From DAHVFK01 sp963755395 (GTDB taxonomy: Bacteria; Pseudomonadota; Gammaproteobacteria; Burkholderiales; SG8-39), in contig CAVWJJ010000002.1 of NCBI GenBank assembly GCA_963755395.1, positions 1,240,001-1,304,000 on the forward strand: a DNA stretch of 64,000 bases, in the 5' to 3' direction. The notes under the pieces were generated by a model. It made no database searches, was not told where the DNA came from, and saw only the letters and a program-made list of their open reading frames with translations. Made by a program: the position numbers and the translations under genes. Of the stretch, positions 25,424 to 34,230 are shown piece after piece (position 1 is the stretch's first letter; the number at the start of each line of letters is the position of its first letter).

Positions 25424-26558
25424 ATGGACTTCCGTTTCAGCCCGGAGCAGGAGCAGTTCCGCGACTCGGTGCGGCGCTTCGCCGAAAAGGAGCTCGCGCC
25501 GGCGCGCGCGGGCGCGCGCACGCGCGGAGTACCCTGGGATGTGGCGCAGCGCATGGCGCGCAGGGCCTGCTCGGCATCACCATCGCCGAGGCCGACGGCG
25601 GGCAGGGCGGCAGCCTGATCGAGCGTGATCGCGATCGAGACGGTGGCAGCAAGCTGCCCGCGCAGCGCCGACGTGGTGCAGGCGGCAACTTCGGCGCGAT
25701 CGGGTACTGGCCGAGTACGGCACGCCGGAGCAGAAGAAGGCCTACCTCGACCGGCTGCTGGCCGGCGAAGGCGTGATCTCGGTCGGCATGACGAGCCCGA
25801 CGCGGGCTCGGCGGTCACCGACCTGAAGACCAGCGCGACGCGGACGGACAGGGCTGGCGCATCAACGGCTCGAAGGTGTTCACCACCCATTCGGCCTATG
25901 CCGACGTTACCTGGCCTACGTGCGCTTCGGGCCCGGCGTCGGCGGCATCGGCTCGGTGCTGATCGAGCGCGAGTCGCCGGGCGTGCGGCGCGGCGCGCCG
26001 TCGCAGTTCATGTCGGGCGAGGAGTGGTCGCAGCTGTACTTCGAGGACGTCTACGTTCCGCGCAGCGGGTGCTGCTCGGCGCGGGCGGGTTCAAGAAGCA
26101 GATCGCCGGCTTCAACGTCGAGCGCATCGGCAACACCGCGCGCTCGCTCGCGCTCGGGCGCTACGCCTACGAAGAGGCGCGTCAGTGGGCGCTGCAGCGC
26201 CGGCAGTTCGGGCGCCTGTTGTGCGAGTTCCAGGGCCTGCAATGGAAGTTCGCCGAGATGAAGATGAAGCTCGACGCAGGGCAGCTGCTGCTGTACCGCG
26301 CGGCGGCCAACGCCGACCGGGGTTTTCCGTCCGCCGAGGAGACCGCGATCGCCAAGGCGTTCTGCAACCAGGCCGGGTTCGAGGTCGCCAACGAGGCGCT
26401 GCAGGTGATGGGCGGCATGGGCTACAGCCGCGAGTCGCTGGTCGAGTATTGCGTGCGCCGCTGCCGCGCTGGATGATCGCCGGCGGATCGGTCGAGATTC
26501 AAGAACCGCATCGCGGAGGCGCTGTCGAGCGACGTTCGCAATGTCCGGGGGGGTGAGA
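25424..26558 (+). pseudogene. Acyl-CoA dehydrogenase, frame broken in several places
   Basis: An acyl-CoA dehydrogenase flavoprotein is spread over all three forward frames. It opens FRFSPEQEQFRDSVRRFAEK, continues in another frame at GITIAEADGGQGGSLI, then DAGSAVTDLKTSAT, FMSGEEWSQLYFEDVYVP, RQWALQRRQFG, and ends with MGGMGYSRESLVE and a broken substrate-side helix. Expected length is about 375 residues, and the order of segments is complete. At least six shifts occur (near 25505, 25640, 25795, 25905, 26065 and 26475-26500). Frame changes without loss of conserved residues suggest sequence error more than decay. It would introduce a 2,3-double bond in an acyl-CoA feeding the neighbouring CoA pathway. 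Confidence 0.8.
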
Positions 26559-26929
26559 TGGACTGGGAGCTGTTCATTCGGCGCGTCAACGAGGATCGCC
26601 TGGTCGCGCGCCACGGCGCCGGCTCGAGCTTCAGGCTGCTGCTGGGCTGGGGCGACGAGGATCACCTGCTGCGGGTCGACGACGGGCGGCTGGCCGAGCA
26701 TCGCACGGGGCCGTTCGTGATGCCGCAGTGCGATTTCGCGCTCGCGGGAAGCGACGACGCCTGGGCGCGCTTCGCCCATCCCCAGCCCGCGCCGCGCGAC
26801 CAGGACCTGTTCGCGTTCTTCCGGCGGGGCGAAATCGCGCTGACCGGGGACACGCGCAAGTTCTACGCCCATCAGCTGTGCCTCAAGCTGATGCTGGCCA
26901 ACCTGCGCGGCGCGGGGGCACGCCAGTGA
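26558..26929 (+). CDS. Small protein of unknown function
   Basis: A 123-residue soluble protein that I do not firmly recognise. It has Trp and acidic residues at the start (MDWELFIRRVNEDRLVARHG) and ends with a segment (RGEIALTGDTRKFYAHQLCL) resembling a lipid-carrier/SCP2-like tail. It starts right after the broken acyl-CoA dehydrogenase and overlaps the alpha/beta hydrolase gene by 4 bases, so it probably works with them. SCP2-like domains often accompany acyl-CoA enzymes, which fits, but this is tentative. Confidence 0.6.
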   Translation: MDWELFIRRVNEDRLVARHGAGSSFRLLLGWGDEDHLLRVDDGRLAEHRTGPFVMPQCDFALAGSDDAWARFAHPQPAPRDQDLFAFFRRGEIALTGDTRKFYAHQLCLKLMLANLRGAGARQ

Positions 26930-27777
26930 GCGGCGTGCTCGAGCCGGTCAGCGGGCGCTACCTGCGCTTCGATTTCGAGGGCCGCGCACAGCGCGTGTAC
27001 TTCGAGGAGGCGGGGCAGGGAATACCGTTGCTATGCCTGCACACCGCGGGCTCGGACACGCGCCAGTTCCGCGGCCTGCTGAACGAGCCGCGCATCACCG
27101 ACCGATATCGCGTGGTCGCCTTCGACCTTCCCTGGCACGGCAAGAGCTCGCCGCCCGCGGGCTGGCAGCACGAGCGCTATCGCCTCACCAGCGCGTCCTA
27201 CACCGGCATCATCCTTGCGTTCATGCAGGCGCTCGGGCTCGAGCGGCCGGTGGTGATGGGCTGCTCGATCGGCGGGCGCATCTGCCTCAATCTCGCGCTC
27301 GAGCACGCGGCCAGCTTTCGCGCCATCGTCGGCCTGCAGTCGGCGGCCAACACGCCGCGCTACTACGATGCGTCGTGGCTGACGCACCCCGAGGTCAACG
27401 GCCAGGTTGCGAGCGCTGCCACGGTGATGGGGCTGATGTGCCCCGACAGCCCCGAGGCCGAGCGCTGGGAGACGCTCTGGCACTACATGCAGGGTGGGCC
27501 CGGGATCTTCTCCGGCGACCTGCACTTCTACCAGGTGGACGGCGACTACCGCGGCCGGGTCAAGGACATCGACACCAAGGTGGCGCCGTACTATTTCCTC
27601 ACCGGCGAATACGATTATTCGTGCAGCCCCGAGGACACGCAGGAGACCGCCTCCGCTATCGCGGGGGCCAAGGTGCGCATCATGAAGAAGCTCGGCCATT
27701 TCCCGATGAGCGAGAACCCGCCGGCCTTCATCGAGGAGCTGCTGCCGGTGCTGGACCAGATCGCCGCCGCTAGCTGA
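26926..27777 (+). CDS. Alpha/beta hydrolase
   Basis: A 283-residue alpha/beta hydrolase. The oxyanion-side sequence is LCLHTAGSD, the nucleophile elbow is MGCSIGGRI with Ser, the acid is in TGEYDYSCSPED, and the catalytic His is in LGHFPMSENP. FDLPWHGKSSPPAG is the conserved loop before the elbow. It resembles meta-cleavage-product or lactone-type hydrolases. The start is GTG 26926, overlapping the previous stop (GTGA). It is the last gene of a small group with the acyl-CoA dehydrogenase and unknown protein, convergent with the AhpD-like gene. The substrate is unknown. Confidence 0.85.
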   Translation: MSGVLEPVSGRYLRFDFEGRAQRVYFEEAGQGIPLLCLHTAGSDTRQFRGLLNEPRITDRYRVVAFDLPWHGKSSPPAGWQHERYRLTSASYTGIILAFMQALGLERPVVMGCSIGGRICLNLALEHAASFRAIVGLQSAANTPRYYDASWLTHPEVNGQVASAATVMGLMCPDSPEAERWETLWHYMQGGPGIFSGDLHFYQVDGDYRGRVKDIDTKVAPYYFLTGEYDYSCSPEDTQETASAIAGAKVRIMKKLGHFPMSENPPAFIEELLPVLDQIAAAS

Positions 27778-28332
27778 GCGGGCGCAGCGGCGGCGCGACG
27801 CCTTCGGGCAACGGGTGGCGCGTGGCGTTGAGCACCATCGATACCACCGTGTAGTAGCCGCAGGTCCCGATCAGGTCGACCACGCCGCGCTCGCCGAGGC
27901 GCTCGAGCGCCGCGCGCCACGCCGCGTCGCTCACGTGCTTCGTCTCGTTCAGCTCACGACAGAAGTCGACCACCGCGGCCTCGTCCGGGCCCAGCGCGCC
28001 GGGGCGTCGGCCCTCGGCGATGTCGTCCGCGATCGCGGGCGCGAGCCCCGCCCGCTCCGCGAGCTTGCGGTGCGCCCACCACTCGTACTGCGCGCCCCAG
28101 TGGCGCGCGGTGACCAGGATCGCGAGCTCGTTGAGGCGCGCCGGCAGCGAGCTCTCGAAGCGCACGTAGGCGCCGAGCTTCTGCATCCGGTCGGCGAGCT
28201 CGGGGCTGCGCAGCAGCGCGTCGAAAGGCCCGCGCACGCCGCCGCGCGGACCGGCTACGATAGCGTCGTAGACGCGTTGCTGTGCTTCGTCATGTCATCT
28301 GGAAGCGGCGACAGGCGCGGGATTCTGTCCAT
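27770..28332 (-). CDS. Carboxymuconolactone decarboxylase-family (AhpD-like) protein, one frameshift
   Basis: A protein of about 187 residues of the AhpD/carboxymuconolactone decarboxylase fold (NELAILVTARHWGAQYEWWA). It lacks a CxxC, having HWGAQYEW in that region, so it is unlikely to be an AhpD thiol reductase. The intact open part begins at 28237, but the family N-terminus continues upstream as YDAIVAGPRGGVRGPF. It meets an ATG at 28332 (MDRIPRLSPLPDDM) if one base is added near 28287. The frameshift is therefore probably a sequence error. The role is unknown; its neighbours suggest CoA-ester or aromatic metabolism. Confidence 0.8.
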
Positions 28333-28363
28333 ATGAGCCTCGTCTTATGCGGGAGTAGGTGAC

Positions 28364-28654
28364 ATGCGATCCATCTCGATTGCCGGTCTGGCGCTCACGT
28401 TCCTCGTTGCCGTGGCGGCGGGTCGCGCCGGCGCAGCGGAGCCGTCGCTTGCGGCGGAGTGCGAGAACGGCCTCAGCCTGGCCAACAAGGAGCTGGATTT
28501 CGCCAAGGCGAAAGGTTTCGGCGGCACGGTGGAATTCAGCAAGGCGGCGACGTTGCTGGCGGGCGCCAAGGTTCAGTCGGAATTCCACAAGTGGCCGAAC
28601 TGCATCGACAAGGTTCGGCGGGCGAGGCGCTTCCTCGCCAAGTCGAGGAAGTGA
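28364..28654 (+). CDS. Small exported protein of unknown function
   Basis: A 96-residue protein with a good signal peptide (ISIAGLALTFLVAVAAG, cleavage after GAGA). The mature part has two cysteines (AECENG, PNCIDKV) likely to form a disulfide, and two amphipathic helices containing VEFSKAATLLAGAKVQSEF. The helix pattern is similar to small helical periplasmic proteins with a DUF4398-like fold, but I do not assign a family. It starts from ATG 28364 and lies between two - strand genes; nothing nearby suggests a partner. Confidence 0.65.
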   Translation: MRSISIAGLALTFLVAVAAGRAGAAEPSLAAECENGLSLANKELDFAKAKGFGGTVEFSKAATLLAGAKVQSEFHKWPNCIDKVRRARRFLAKSRK

Positions 28655-28677
28655 CGTCGGAAATTCCGCAAAGCCGG

Positions 28678-29559
28678 TCAGCGCAGGGCCCGCACGTCGA
28701 TTGAAAACAGGATCGGGTAGTAGGTCGGCCAGTTGTGCCAGCGTCTCGATCCCGCTTCGCTCACGGCCCACAGGGCGCCGTCGGCGTCGAATCCGAGGTC
28801 TTCGATCCCGGCCACCATCGCATAGCTCGCCAGGACCTTGCCGCTCGTCGGATCGATCTTCTGCAGCGTGCCGAACTGGCTGCTGCTCTGGCTGAGCCAG
28901 AGAAAGCCTTCGCCGTCGAACGATGCGCCCTGCGAGCGCGGCGCGATTTCGAGGCTGGCGCTCGCCTGCTCCTCGCGCAGCTCGGCCGGCGGCGGCGCCG
29001 CGTCGATCAGCTCGAGCGAGAAGCGCAGCATGCGGCCCGGCTCGGGCTTCGCGTACTCGCCGATCCAGAGCGCCCCGTCGCGGTAGGCGAGGAACGAGCC
29101 GCGCAGCGGAAAGCGGAGCGACAGGGCGCGCACGACCGCATTACCGGCGTGCGCCGCGTCAAAGGCCTGCGTCAGATCGATTTCGAACAGATGTCCGGTA
29201 TCGGCGACGAACAGGCGCTTGCCGCCGGCATAGGCGAGGCCGCCGGCGTGGGCGCAAGTCGGCGGCAAGTCGAATCGCCCGGTCACCGCGAGCGTTTGGC
29301 GGTCGATGCGGAACAGGCGGCACTTCGGCGATCCGCCCTCGCCGTTGTAAGCCGAAAGCAGGACCGAACTCCCCGCGACGGTCACGCCCTGCGGCACGTA
29401 GCCGAGATCGATTTCGGGCGCCCACGTGCGGGCACGGATCGCGGCGGCGTTCGGCGGCTCGGCGGGCTCGCGCGCGCTGTAGGCCGGGCGAGTGCCGGCG
29501 ATCTGCGCGTGCGCAATCGGCGCCGCGACGAGCAACGCGCATGCAAGCAGGCGCCTCAT
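28678..29559 (-). CDS. Secreted beta-propeller-like protein
   Basis: A 293-residue exported protein with a signal peptide starting at ATG 29559 (MRRLLACALLVAAPIAHAQ); an upstream ATG at 29574 adds only five residues. The mature part shows short repeated strands of propeller type, such as GVTVAGSSVLLSAYNG, KRLFVADTGHLFEID, GALWIGEYAKP, GFLWLSQSSSQFG and GALWAVSEAGSRRW, resembling SMP-30/NHL-like repeats. No catalytic site is evident. It could bind a ligand or act as an extracellular sensor. Divergent from the HtrA-like gene. Confidence 0.7.
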   Translation of the reverse strand: MRRLLACALLVAAPIAHAQIAGTRPAYSAREPAEPPNAAAIRARTWAPEIDLGYVPQGVTVAGSSVLLSAYNGEGGSPKCRLFRIDRQTLAVTGRFDLPPTCAHAGGLAYAGGKRLFVADTGHLFEIDLTQAFDAAHAGNAVVRALSLRFPLRGSFLAYRDGALWIGEYAKPEPGRMLRFSLELIDAAPPPAELREEQASASLEIAPRSQGASFDGEGFLWLSQSSSQFGTLQKIDPTSGKVLASYAMVAGIEDLGFDADGALWAVSEAGSRRWHNWPTYYPILFSIDVRALR

Positions 29560-29642
29560 GGCGCAAAGGTACACGATGCACGGACGCCTTGCGCGATCGG
29601 CGCCGCTGCGCGCAACATTGGCATGCCCATTTCGGAGGTCCG

Positions 29643-30614
29643 ATGAGCGAGCCCGAGCAGTGGTCCTTTCCGGAGGAGTTGCAGCCGCGGCCGTCCGAGC
29701 TGCGCTTCGATCTCGACGCCGTGCTCGACGCGGTGGTGATGCTGCGCAGCGAAGTGCCCGAGGACGCGTTCACGGCGCAGATCCTCGGCACCGAGCGTGC
29801 CGGCAGCGGGGTAGTGATCGGCGACGGCCTGGTGCTCACCATCGGCTACCTGATCACCGAGGCGAGCACGATCTGGCTGACGACCAACGCCGGGCAGGTG
29901 ATCGGCGGGCACGCGCTGGCCTACGACCAGCCGAGCGGCTTCGGCCTGGTGCAGGCGCTCGGCCGGCTGGACGCTCCCGCGCTTGCGCGCGGCGCGGCGG
30001 CGAGCTGCGCAGTGGGGGATCGCGTGATCGTCGCCGGCCACGGCGGGCGGGCGCACGCGCTCGAGGCGCGCGTGTTCGCCATGCGCGAGTTCGCGGGTTA
30101 CTGGGAATACCTGCTCGAGGAAGCGCTGTTCACCACGCCGGCGCATCCGCTGTGGGGCGGGGCGGCGGTGATCGGCGCCGACGGCCGCCTGCTTGGCGTC
30201 GGCTCACTGTTCGTCGAGGAGATGGTCGGCGAGCGGAAGATCGAGGGCAACATGGCGGTGCCGGTCGACCTGCTGGAGCCCATTCTGGACGACCTGCTGC
30301 GCTCCGGGCGGGCCAAGCGAGCGCCGCGCCCATGGCTCGGACTGTACGCGACCGAGCTCGAGCGACGGCTGGTGGTGGCCGGGCTGGCCCAGGGCGGACC
30401 GGCCGCAGGCGCGGGGCTGCGGGTCGGCGACACGCTGGCGGAAGTGGCGGGCGAGCCGGTAGCGGGGCTGGCGGACCTGTTCCGCAAGATCTGGCGCCTG
30501 GGGGCCGCCGGGGTCGAGGTCCCGCTCACGCTGGCACGAAACGGCAAGCGGGTCGAAGTCAGGATCGGGTCGATCGACCGCACGGACCTGCTCAAGAAGC
30601 CGCAGCTGCACTGA
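29643..30614 (+). CDS. HtrA-like protein with lost catalytic residues plus PDZ domain
   Basis: A 323-residue protein with a trypsin-like S1C fold (residues about 45-210) and a C-terminal PDZ domain (VAGLAQGGPAAGAGLRVGDT). In active HtrA proteases GSGVVI is followed by a His in the NHV motif; here the segment reads VLTIGYLITEA with Tyr69. The nucleophile motif GNSGGP is replaced by HPLWGGAAV, with Trp171 in place of Ser. It should therefore fold but not cut peptides. No signal peptide is seen, which is unusual for HtrA proteins. A substrate-binding or scaffold role is the simplest reading. Confidence 0.75.
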   Translation: MSEPEQWSFPEELQPRPSELRFDLDAVLDAVVMLRSEVPEDAFTAQILGTERAGSGVVIGDGLVLTIGYLITEASTIWLTTNAGQVIGGHALAYDQPSGFGLVQALGRLDAPALARGAAASCAVGDRVIVAGHGGRAHALEARVFAMREFAGYWEYLLEEALFTTPAHPLWGGAAVIGADGRLLGVGSLFVEEMVGERKIEGNMAVPVDLLEPILDDLLRSGRAKRAPRPWLGLYATELERRLVVAGLAQGGPAAGAGLRVGDTLAEVAGEPVAGLADLFRKIWRLGAAGVEVPLTLARNGKRVEVRIGSIDRTDLLKKPQLH

Positions 30615-30674
30615 GCGGGCATTGACGGGCGGCAAGATTCCGGCATTGCCGGATCACCTTGCCGAGCCTACAAT

Positions 30675-30709
30675 TTGAACCATGGTTCAAGTTTTGAATC
30701 GCGGTTCGA
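30675..30709. promoter_or_regulatory. Tandem TetR-type palindromes over the TetR start codon
   Basis: A perfect 16-bp palindrome, TTGAACCATGGTTCAA, spans 30675-30690 and contains the ATG start of the TetR gene. A second, imperfect copy (TTGAATCGCGGTTCGA) lies at 30694-30709, its centre 19 bp further on. Such paired sites fit cooperative binding of two repressor dimers and autorepression. Because the same transcript continues into the reductase genes, these sites probably control the whole operon, with an aromatic CoA or acid as effector (inferred). Confidence 0.7.
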
Positions 30710-31290
30710 GCCGGGTCCAGCGCCGCAGCGAGGCGCGCCGGACGGAAATCCTGCGCGCTGCGTCGCGCGTGTTCCGCCGCCGTGGCCTGGCCGCGGCGGG
30801 TATGCGCGAGATCGCGGAGGAGGCGGACGTATCGCCCGGCAACCTCTACTACTACTTCAGCGGCAAGGACGAGATCCTGCTTTTCTGCCAGGAGCGCACG
30901 CTCGAGCACATGCTCGCCGCGGTCGAAGCGGCGCGAGCGCTGCCGGCCTCGAGCGCCGAGCGCCTGCGCGGCGTGCTGCAGGCGCACGTGCACGCCATGC
31001 TGGACGAGCTCGAGGGCGCCACCGCGCACCTCGAGGTCGAGGCGCTGCCCGAGACGATGCGCGCGCCGGTGATGGAAAAACGCGACCGCTACGAGCGCGC
31101 GGTGCGCGCGCTGGTGGCAGAAGGCATCAAGCGCGGCGAGTTCGCCAAGGCGGACGCCGCGCTCGTCACCCGCGCCATGCTCGGCGCGGTCAACTGGAGC
31201 GCGCGCTGGTTCCGCCCCGACGGTCCGCAAACCTCGGCCGCGGTGGCGCAGTCGCTCTCGGACTACCTCGTAAAAGGATTGCTGAAATGA
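30682..31290 (+). CDS. TetR-family transcriptional regulator
   Basis: A 202-residue regulator with an N-terminal TetR helix-turn-helix (RTEILRAASRVFRRRGLAA, then IAEEADVSPGNLYYYF and SGKDEILLF) and a helical ligand-binding C-terminal domain. It is the first gene of the reductase operon and overlaps the Fe-S subunit gene by 4 bases (ATGA). Two palindromes lie directly over its start and early coding region, so it most likely represses itself and the reductase genes until an inducer binds. The inducer is not known from sequence; hydroxybenzoyl-CoA or its acid is a sensible guess. Confidence 0.85.
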   Translation: MVQVLNRGSSRVQRRSEARRTEILRAASRVFRRRGLAAAGMREIAEEADVSPGNLYYYFSGKDEILLFCQERTLEHMLAAVEAARALPASSAERLRGVLQAHVHAMLDELEGATAHLEVEALPETMRAPVMEKRDRYERAVRALVAEGIKRGEFAKADAALVTRAMLGAVNWSARWFRPDGPQTSAAVAQSLSDYLVKGLLK

Positions 31291-31781
31291 GCGCCGTTCC
31301 GGATCGTGTGCACATGACGCTGCGAGTCAACGGCGAGGACCTGCCGCTGTCGTTCGCGCCCTACAAGACGCTGCTCGAGGTGCTGCGCGAGGACTTGAAC
31401 CTCACCGGCACCAAGCACGGCTGCGAGCTGGGCGAGTGCGGCGCCTGCGCCGTCCTGGTCGACGGCGAGCCGCTGCTTTCCTGCCTCGAGCTCGCGGTGG
31501 CTTGCGAGGGGCGCGAGATCCAGACCGTCGAGGGCCTGGCCAGCGGCAACGAGCTGCACCCGCTGCAGGCCGCGTTCGCCGACGTCGGCGGCTCGCAGTG
31601 CGGCTACTGCACGCCGGGCATGCTGATGACCGCCAAGGCGCTGCTCGACCGCGAGCCGGCGCCGAGCCGCGAGCGGATCAAGGAGGCGATCGCGGGCAAT
31701 CTGTGCCGCTGCACCGGCTATCAGCAGATCTGGGAGGCGATCGAGCAGGCGGCGCGCGTGATGCGGGAGGCCAAGCCGTGA
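31287..31781 (+). CDS. hcrC: 4-hydroxybenzoyl-CoA reductase, [2Fe-2S] subunit
   Basis: A 164-residue xanthine-oxidase-family electron-transfer subunit. The plant-type [2Fe-2S] cluster is bound by HGCELGECGACAV and a following LLSC, and the second cluster by CGYCTPGMLM and CRCTGYQQIWEAI. It would pass electrons from ferredoxin-side clusters to the molybdenum site for reductive dehydroxylation of 4-hydroxybenzoyl-CoA to benzoyl-CoA in the cytoplasm. Its length matches HcrC. The identity as HcrC rather than another xanthine-dehydrogenase subunit rests mainly on the linked hcrB gene. Starts at ATG 31287, overlapping the TetR stop. Confidence 0.8.
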   Translation: MSAVPDRVHMTLRVNGEDLPLSFAPYKTLLEVLREDLNLTGTKHGCELGECGACAVLVDGEPLLSCLELAVACEGREIQTVEGLASGNELHPLQAAFADVGGSQCGYCTPGMLMTAKALLDREPAPSRERIKEAIAGNLCRCTGYQQIWEAIEQAARVMREAKP

Positions 31782-34230
31782 ACGCACCCGAAAAGCTGCC
31801 AACCAAGAAACGCTTCGACACCATCGGCAAGCCGCGCCGGCGCGTCGACGGGCGCGCCAAGGTCACCGGCCAGCTGCGCTTCGCCGACGACCTCACGCTG
31901 CCGCGCATGCTGCATTGCAAGCTGCTGCGCTCGCCGCACCCGCACGCGGAAATCGGGTCGATCGACGTCTCGCGCGCGCAGGCGCATCCGGGCGTTCACC
32001 TGGTGCTCACCGGCGCGGATTTCCCGATTCCCTACGGCATCATGCCGGTGTCGCAGGACGAAAACGCGCTTGCCGTCGGGCGCGTGCGCTTCGTCGGCGA
32101 CCCGGTGGCGGCGGTGGTCGCCACCGACGAGCAGACCGCGAGCGAGGCGCTCGGGCTGATCGAGGTGAAGTATCGCCAGCTCGCGACCATCGCCAGCCGG
32201 AAGAGGCGCTTGCCAACCCGTCGCCGCGCATCCACGACTACGGCGAGCAGGGCAACATCCACCGCAACCAGTCCTACGAGTTCGGCGACGTCGACGAGGC
32301 GCTGGCGAAGTCGGACCACGTGTTCGAGGACCTGTTCTTCTACGAGGGCAATACGCACCTGGCGATGGAGCAGCAGGCCTCGCTCGCCTCAATCGAGGGC
32401 GACGGCAAGCTGCTGGTCCATAGCAGCACCCAGAACCCGCATTACCTGCACCGCCAGCTTGCGCGCGTGCTACAGATGCCGGCAGCGCACATCCGCGTCA
32501 TCGCGACGCCCAACGGCGGCGGCTTCGGCGGCAAGTGCGACCCGGGCAACCACGAGTTCGTGGTGTGCAAGGCAGCGCTGATCCTCGGCCGCCCGGTCAA
32601 GATCTGCCTCACGCGCGAGGAGGTGTTCTACCAGCACCGCGGGCGCCATCCAGTGCTGATGAAGTTCCGCACCGGGGTGACGAAGGACGGCAAGCTGACC
32701 GCGATGCACCTGCAGACGCTGCTCGACGGCGGCGCCTACGGCTCGCACGGCCCGGCGAGCACGTTCTACACCGGCGTGCTGACGCCGGTGACCTACGAGC
32801 TGCCGCGCTTCAAGTTCGAGGCCTGCCGCACCTTCACCAACAAGCCGGCCTGCGGGCCCAAGCGCGGCCACGGCACGCCGCAGCCGCGCTTCGGCCAGGA
32901 GGTGCAGCTGGACAAGATCGCAGACAAGCTCGGGCTCGATCCGGCCGAACTGCGCCTGAACATGGTGACCAAGGCGGATTCGCTCACCGCGAGCTGGCTG
33001 CGCGTCGGCTCGACTGGGTTGGCCGAGTGCATTCGCAAGGTGGTCGAGATGTCCGGCTGGAAGGACAAGCACCGCAAGCTGCCGCCGGGGCGCGGGCTGG
33101 GGCTCGCCTGCTCGACCTACATGTGCGGCGCGGGCGTATCGATCTACTGGAACAAGCTGCCGCACTCGGGCGTCCAGCTGCTGCTCGACCGCAGCGGCCA
33201 GGTGACCGTTTACTGCGGCGCGACCGAGATCGGCCAGGGCTCGGACGACGTGCTCGCGGCGCTGGTCGCCGAGGCGCTCGGAATCGACCCGTCGTTCATT
33301 CGCTGCGTCACCGGCGACACCGGCATCACGCCGATCGACCTCGGCTCGTACTCGAGCCGGGTCACCATCATGATGGGCAACGCCGCGCTGCAGGCCGCGG
33401 GCCGGGTGCGAGAGCAGCTCGCCGCGGCCGCCGCGGAGACGCTCGACACGCTGCCTGACCGGGTGCAGTTCTCGCAGGGGCGGGCGTTCGCCGCCGAGGA
33501 CCCCAACAAGTCGATGAGCTTCGTCGAGGCGGTGGCGCTGGCGGAACAGAAGTTCGGCACGCTCTCGGCGGTGGGCTCCTACTCGCCGCCCAAGGCACCG
33601 GGCCGCTACAAGGGCGCTGGGGTCGGGCCGTCACCGGCCTACAGCTTCTCGGCCTGCGTGGTCGAGACCGAGGTCGACGCCGCGACCGGCTGGGTGCACG
33701 TGCCCAAGATCTGGATCGCGCACGACATCGGGCGCGCGCTCAATCCGGTGCTCGCGCGCGGACAGGTGATCGGCGGCGTGTACATGGGCCTGGGCGAGGC
33801 GCTGATGGAAGCGCAGGCGTTCCGGCGCCTGCCCGCCAAGCTCTCGGGCGCGCTGGTCCACCGCACGCCCTCGCTGCTCGAGTACAAGAGCCTCACGTCG
33901 CTGGACATGCCGGAGGTCGAGGTCGCGCTGATCGAGGACCCGGACCCGAATTGCCCGTACGGCGCGAAGGAGGTCGGGCAGGGGCCACTGCTGCCGGTGA
34001 TGCCGGCGGTGGCGAACGCGATCTTCGACGCGGTCGGGGTGCGCATCGACGAAGTGCCGATCACCCCGGACAAGGTGCTGCACGCGCTGGAGAGGAAAGC
34101 CAAGGGCGAGGCAGCGCGCGTCGGCCCGGAGAGCTTCCCCGCGGTGCCGTATCCGGCGCCGACCTTCGTGCTGCCGCCCTGGGAGGGCGGCGACGGCAGC
34201 GAGCTCAAGCGCGAGGAGAAATCCGCATGA
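31778..34230 (+). CDS. hcrA: 4-hydroxybenzoyl-CoA reductase, molybdopterin subunit (one frameshift)
   Basis: A molybdenum-hydroxylase-type large subunit of about 818 codons. It starts at GTG 31778 (GTGA overlap), runs through VDGRAKVTGQLRFADDL, LHCKLLRSPHPHAEI and VRFVGDPVAAVVATDEQT, and changes frame near 32203. It continues with IHDYGEQGN, NGGGFGGKCDPGNHEF, TEIGQGSDDVLAALVAEALG and YGAKEVGQGPLLP, the Mo-cofactor and active-site motifs. One missing base around AGCCGGAAGAGG restores it, so this is probably a sequence error. It catalyses the reductive removal of the para-hydroxyl of 4-hydroxybenzoyl-CoA. Confidence 0.8.

Noticed and set aside
25424..26558. Several separate small genes
   Set aside because: The pieces join in order into one acyl-CoA dehydrogenase; splitting them would invent genes.
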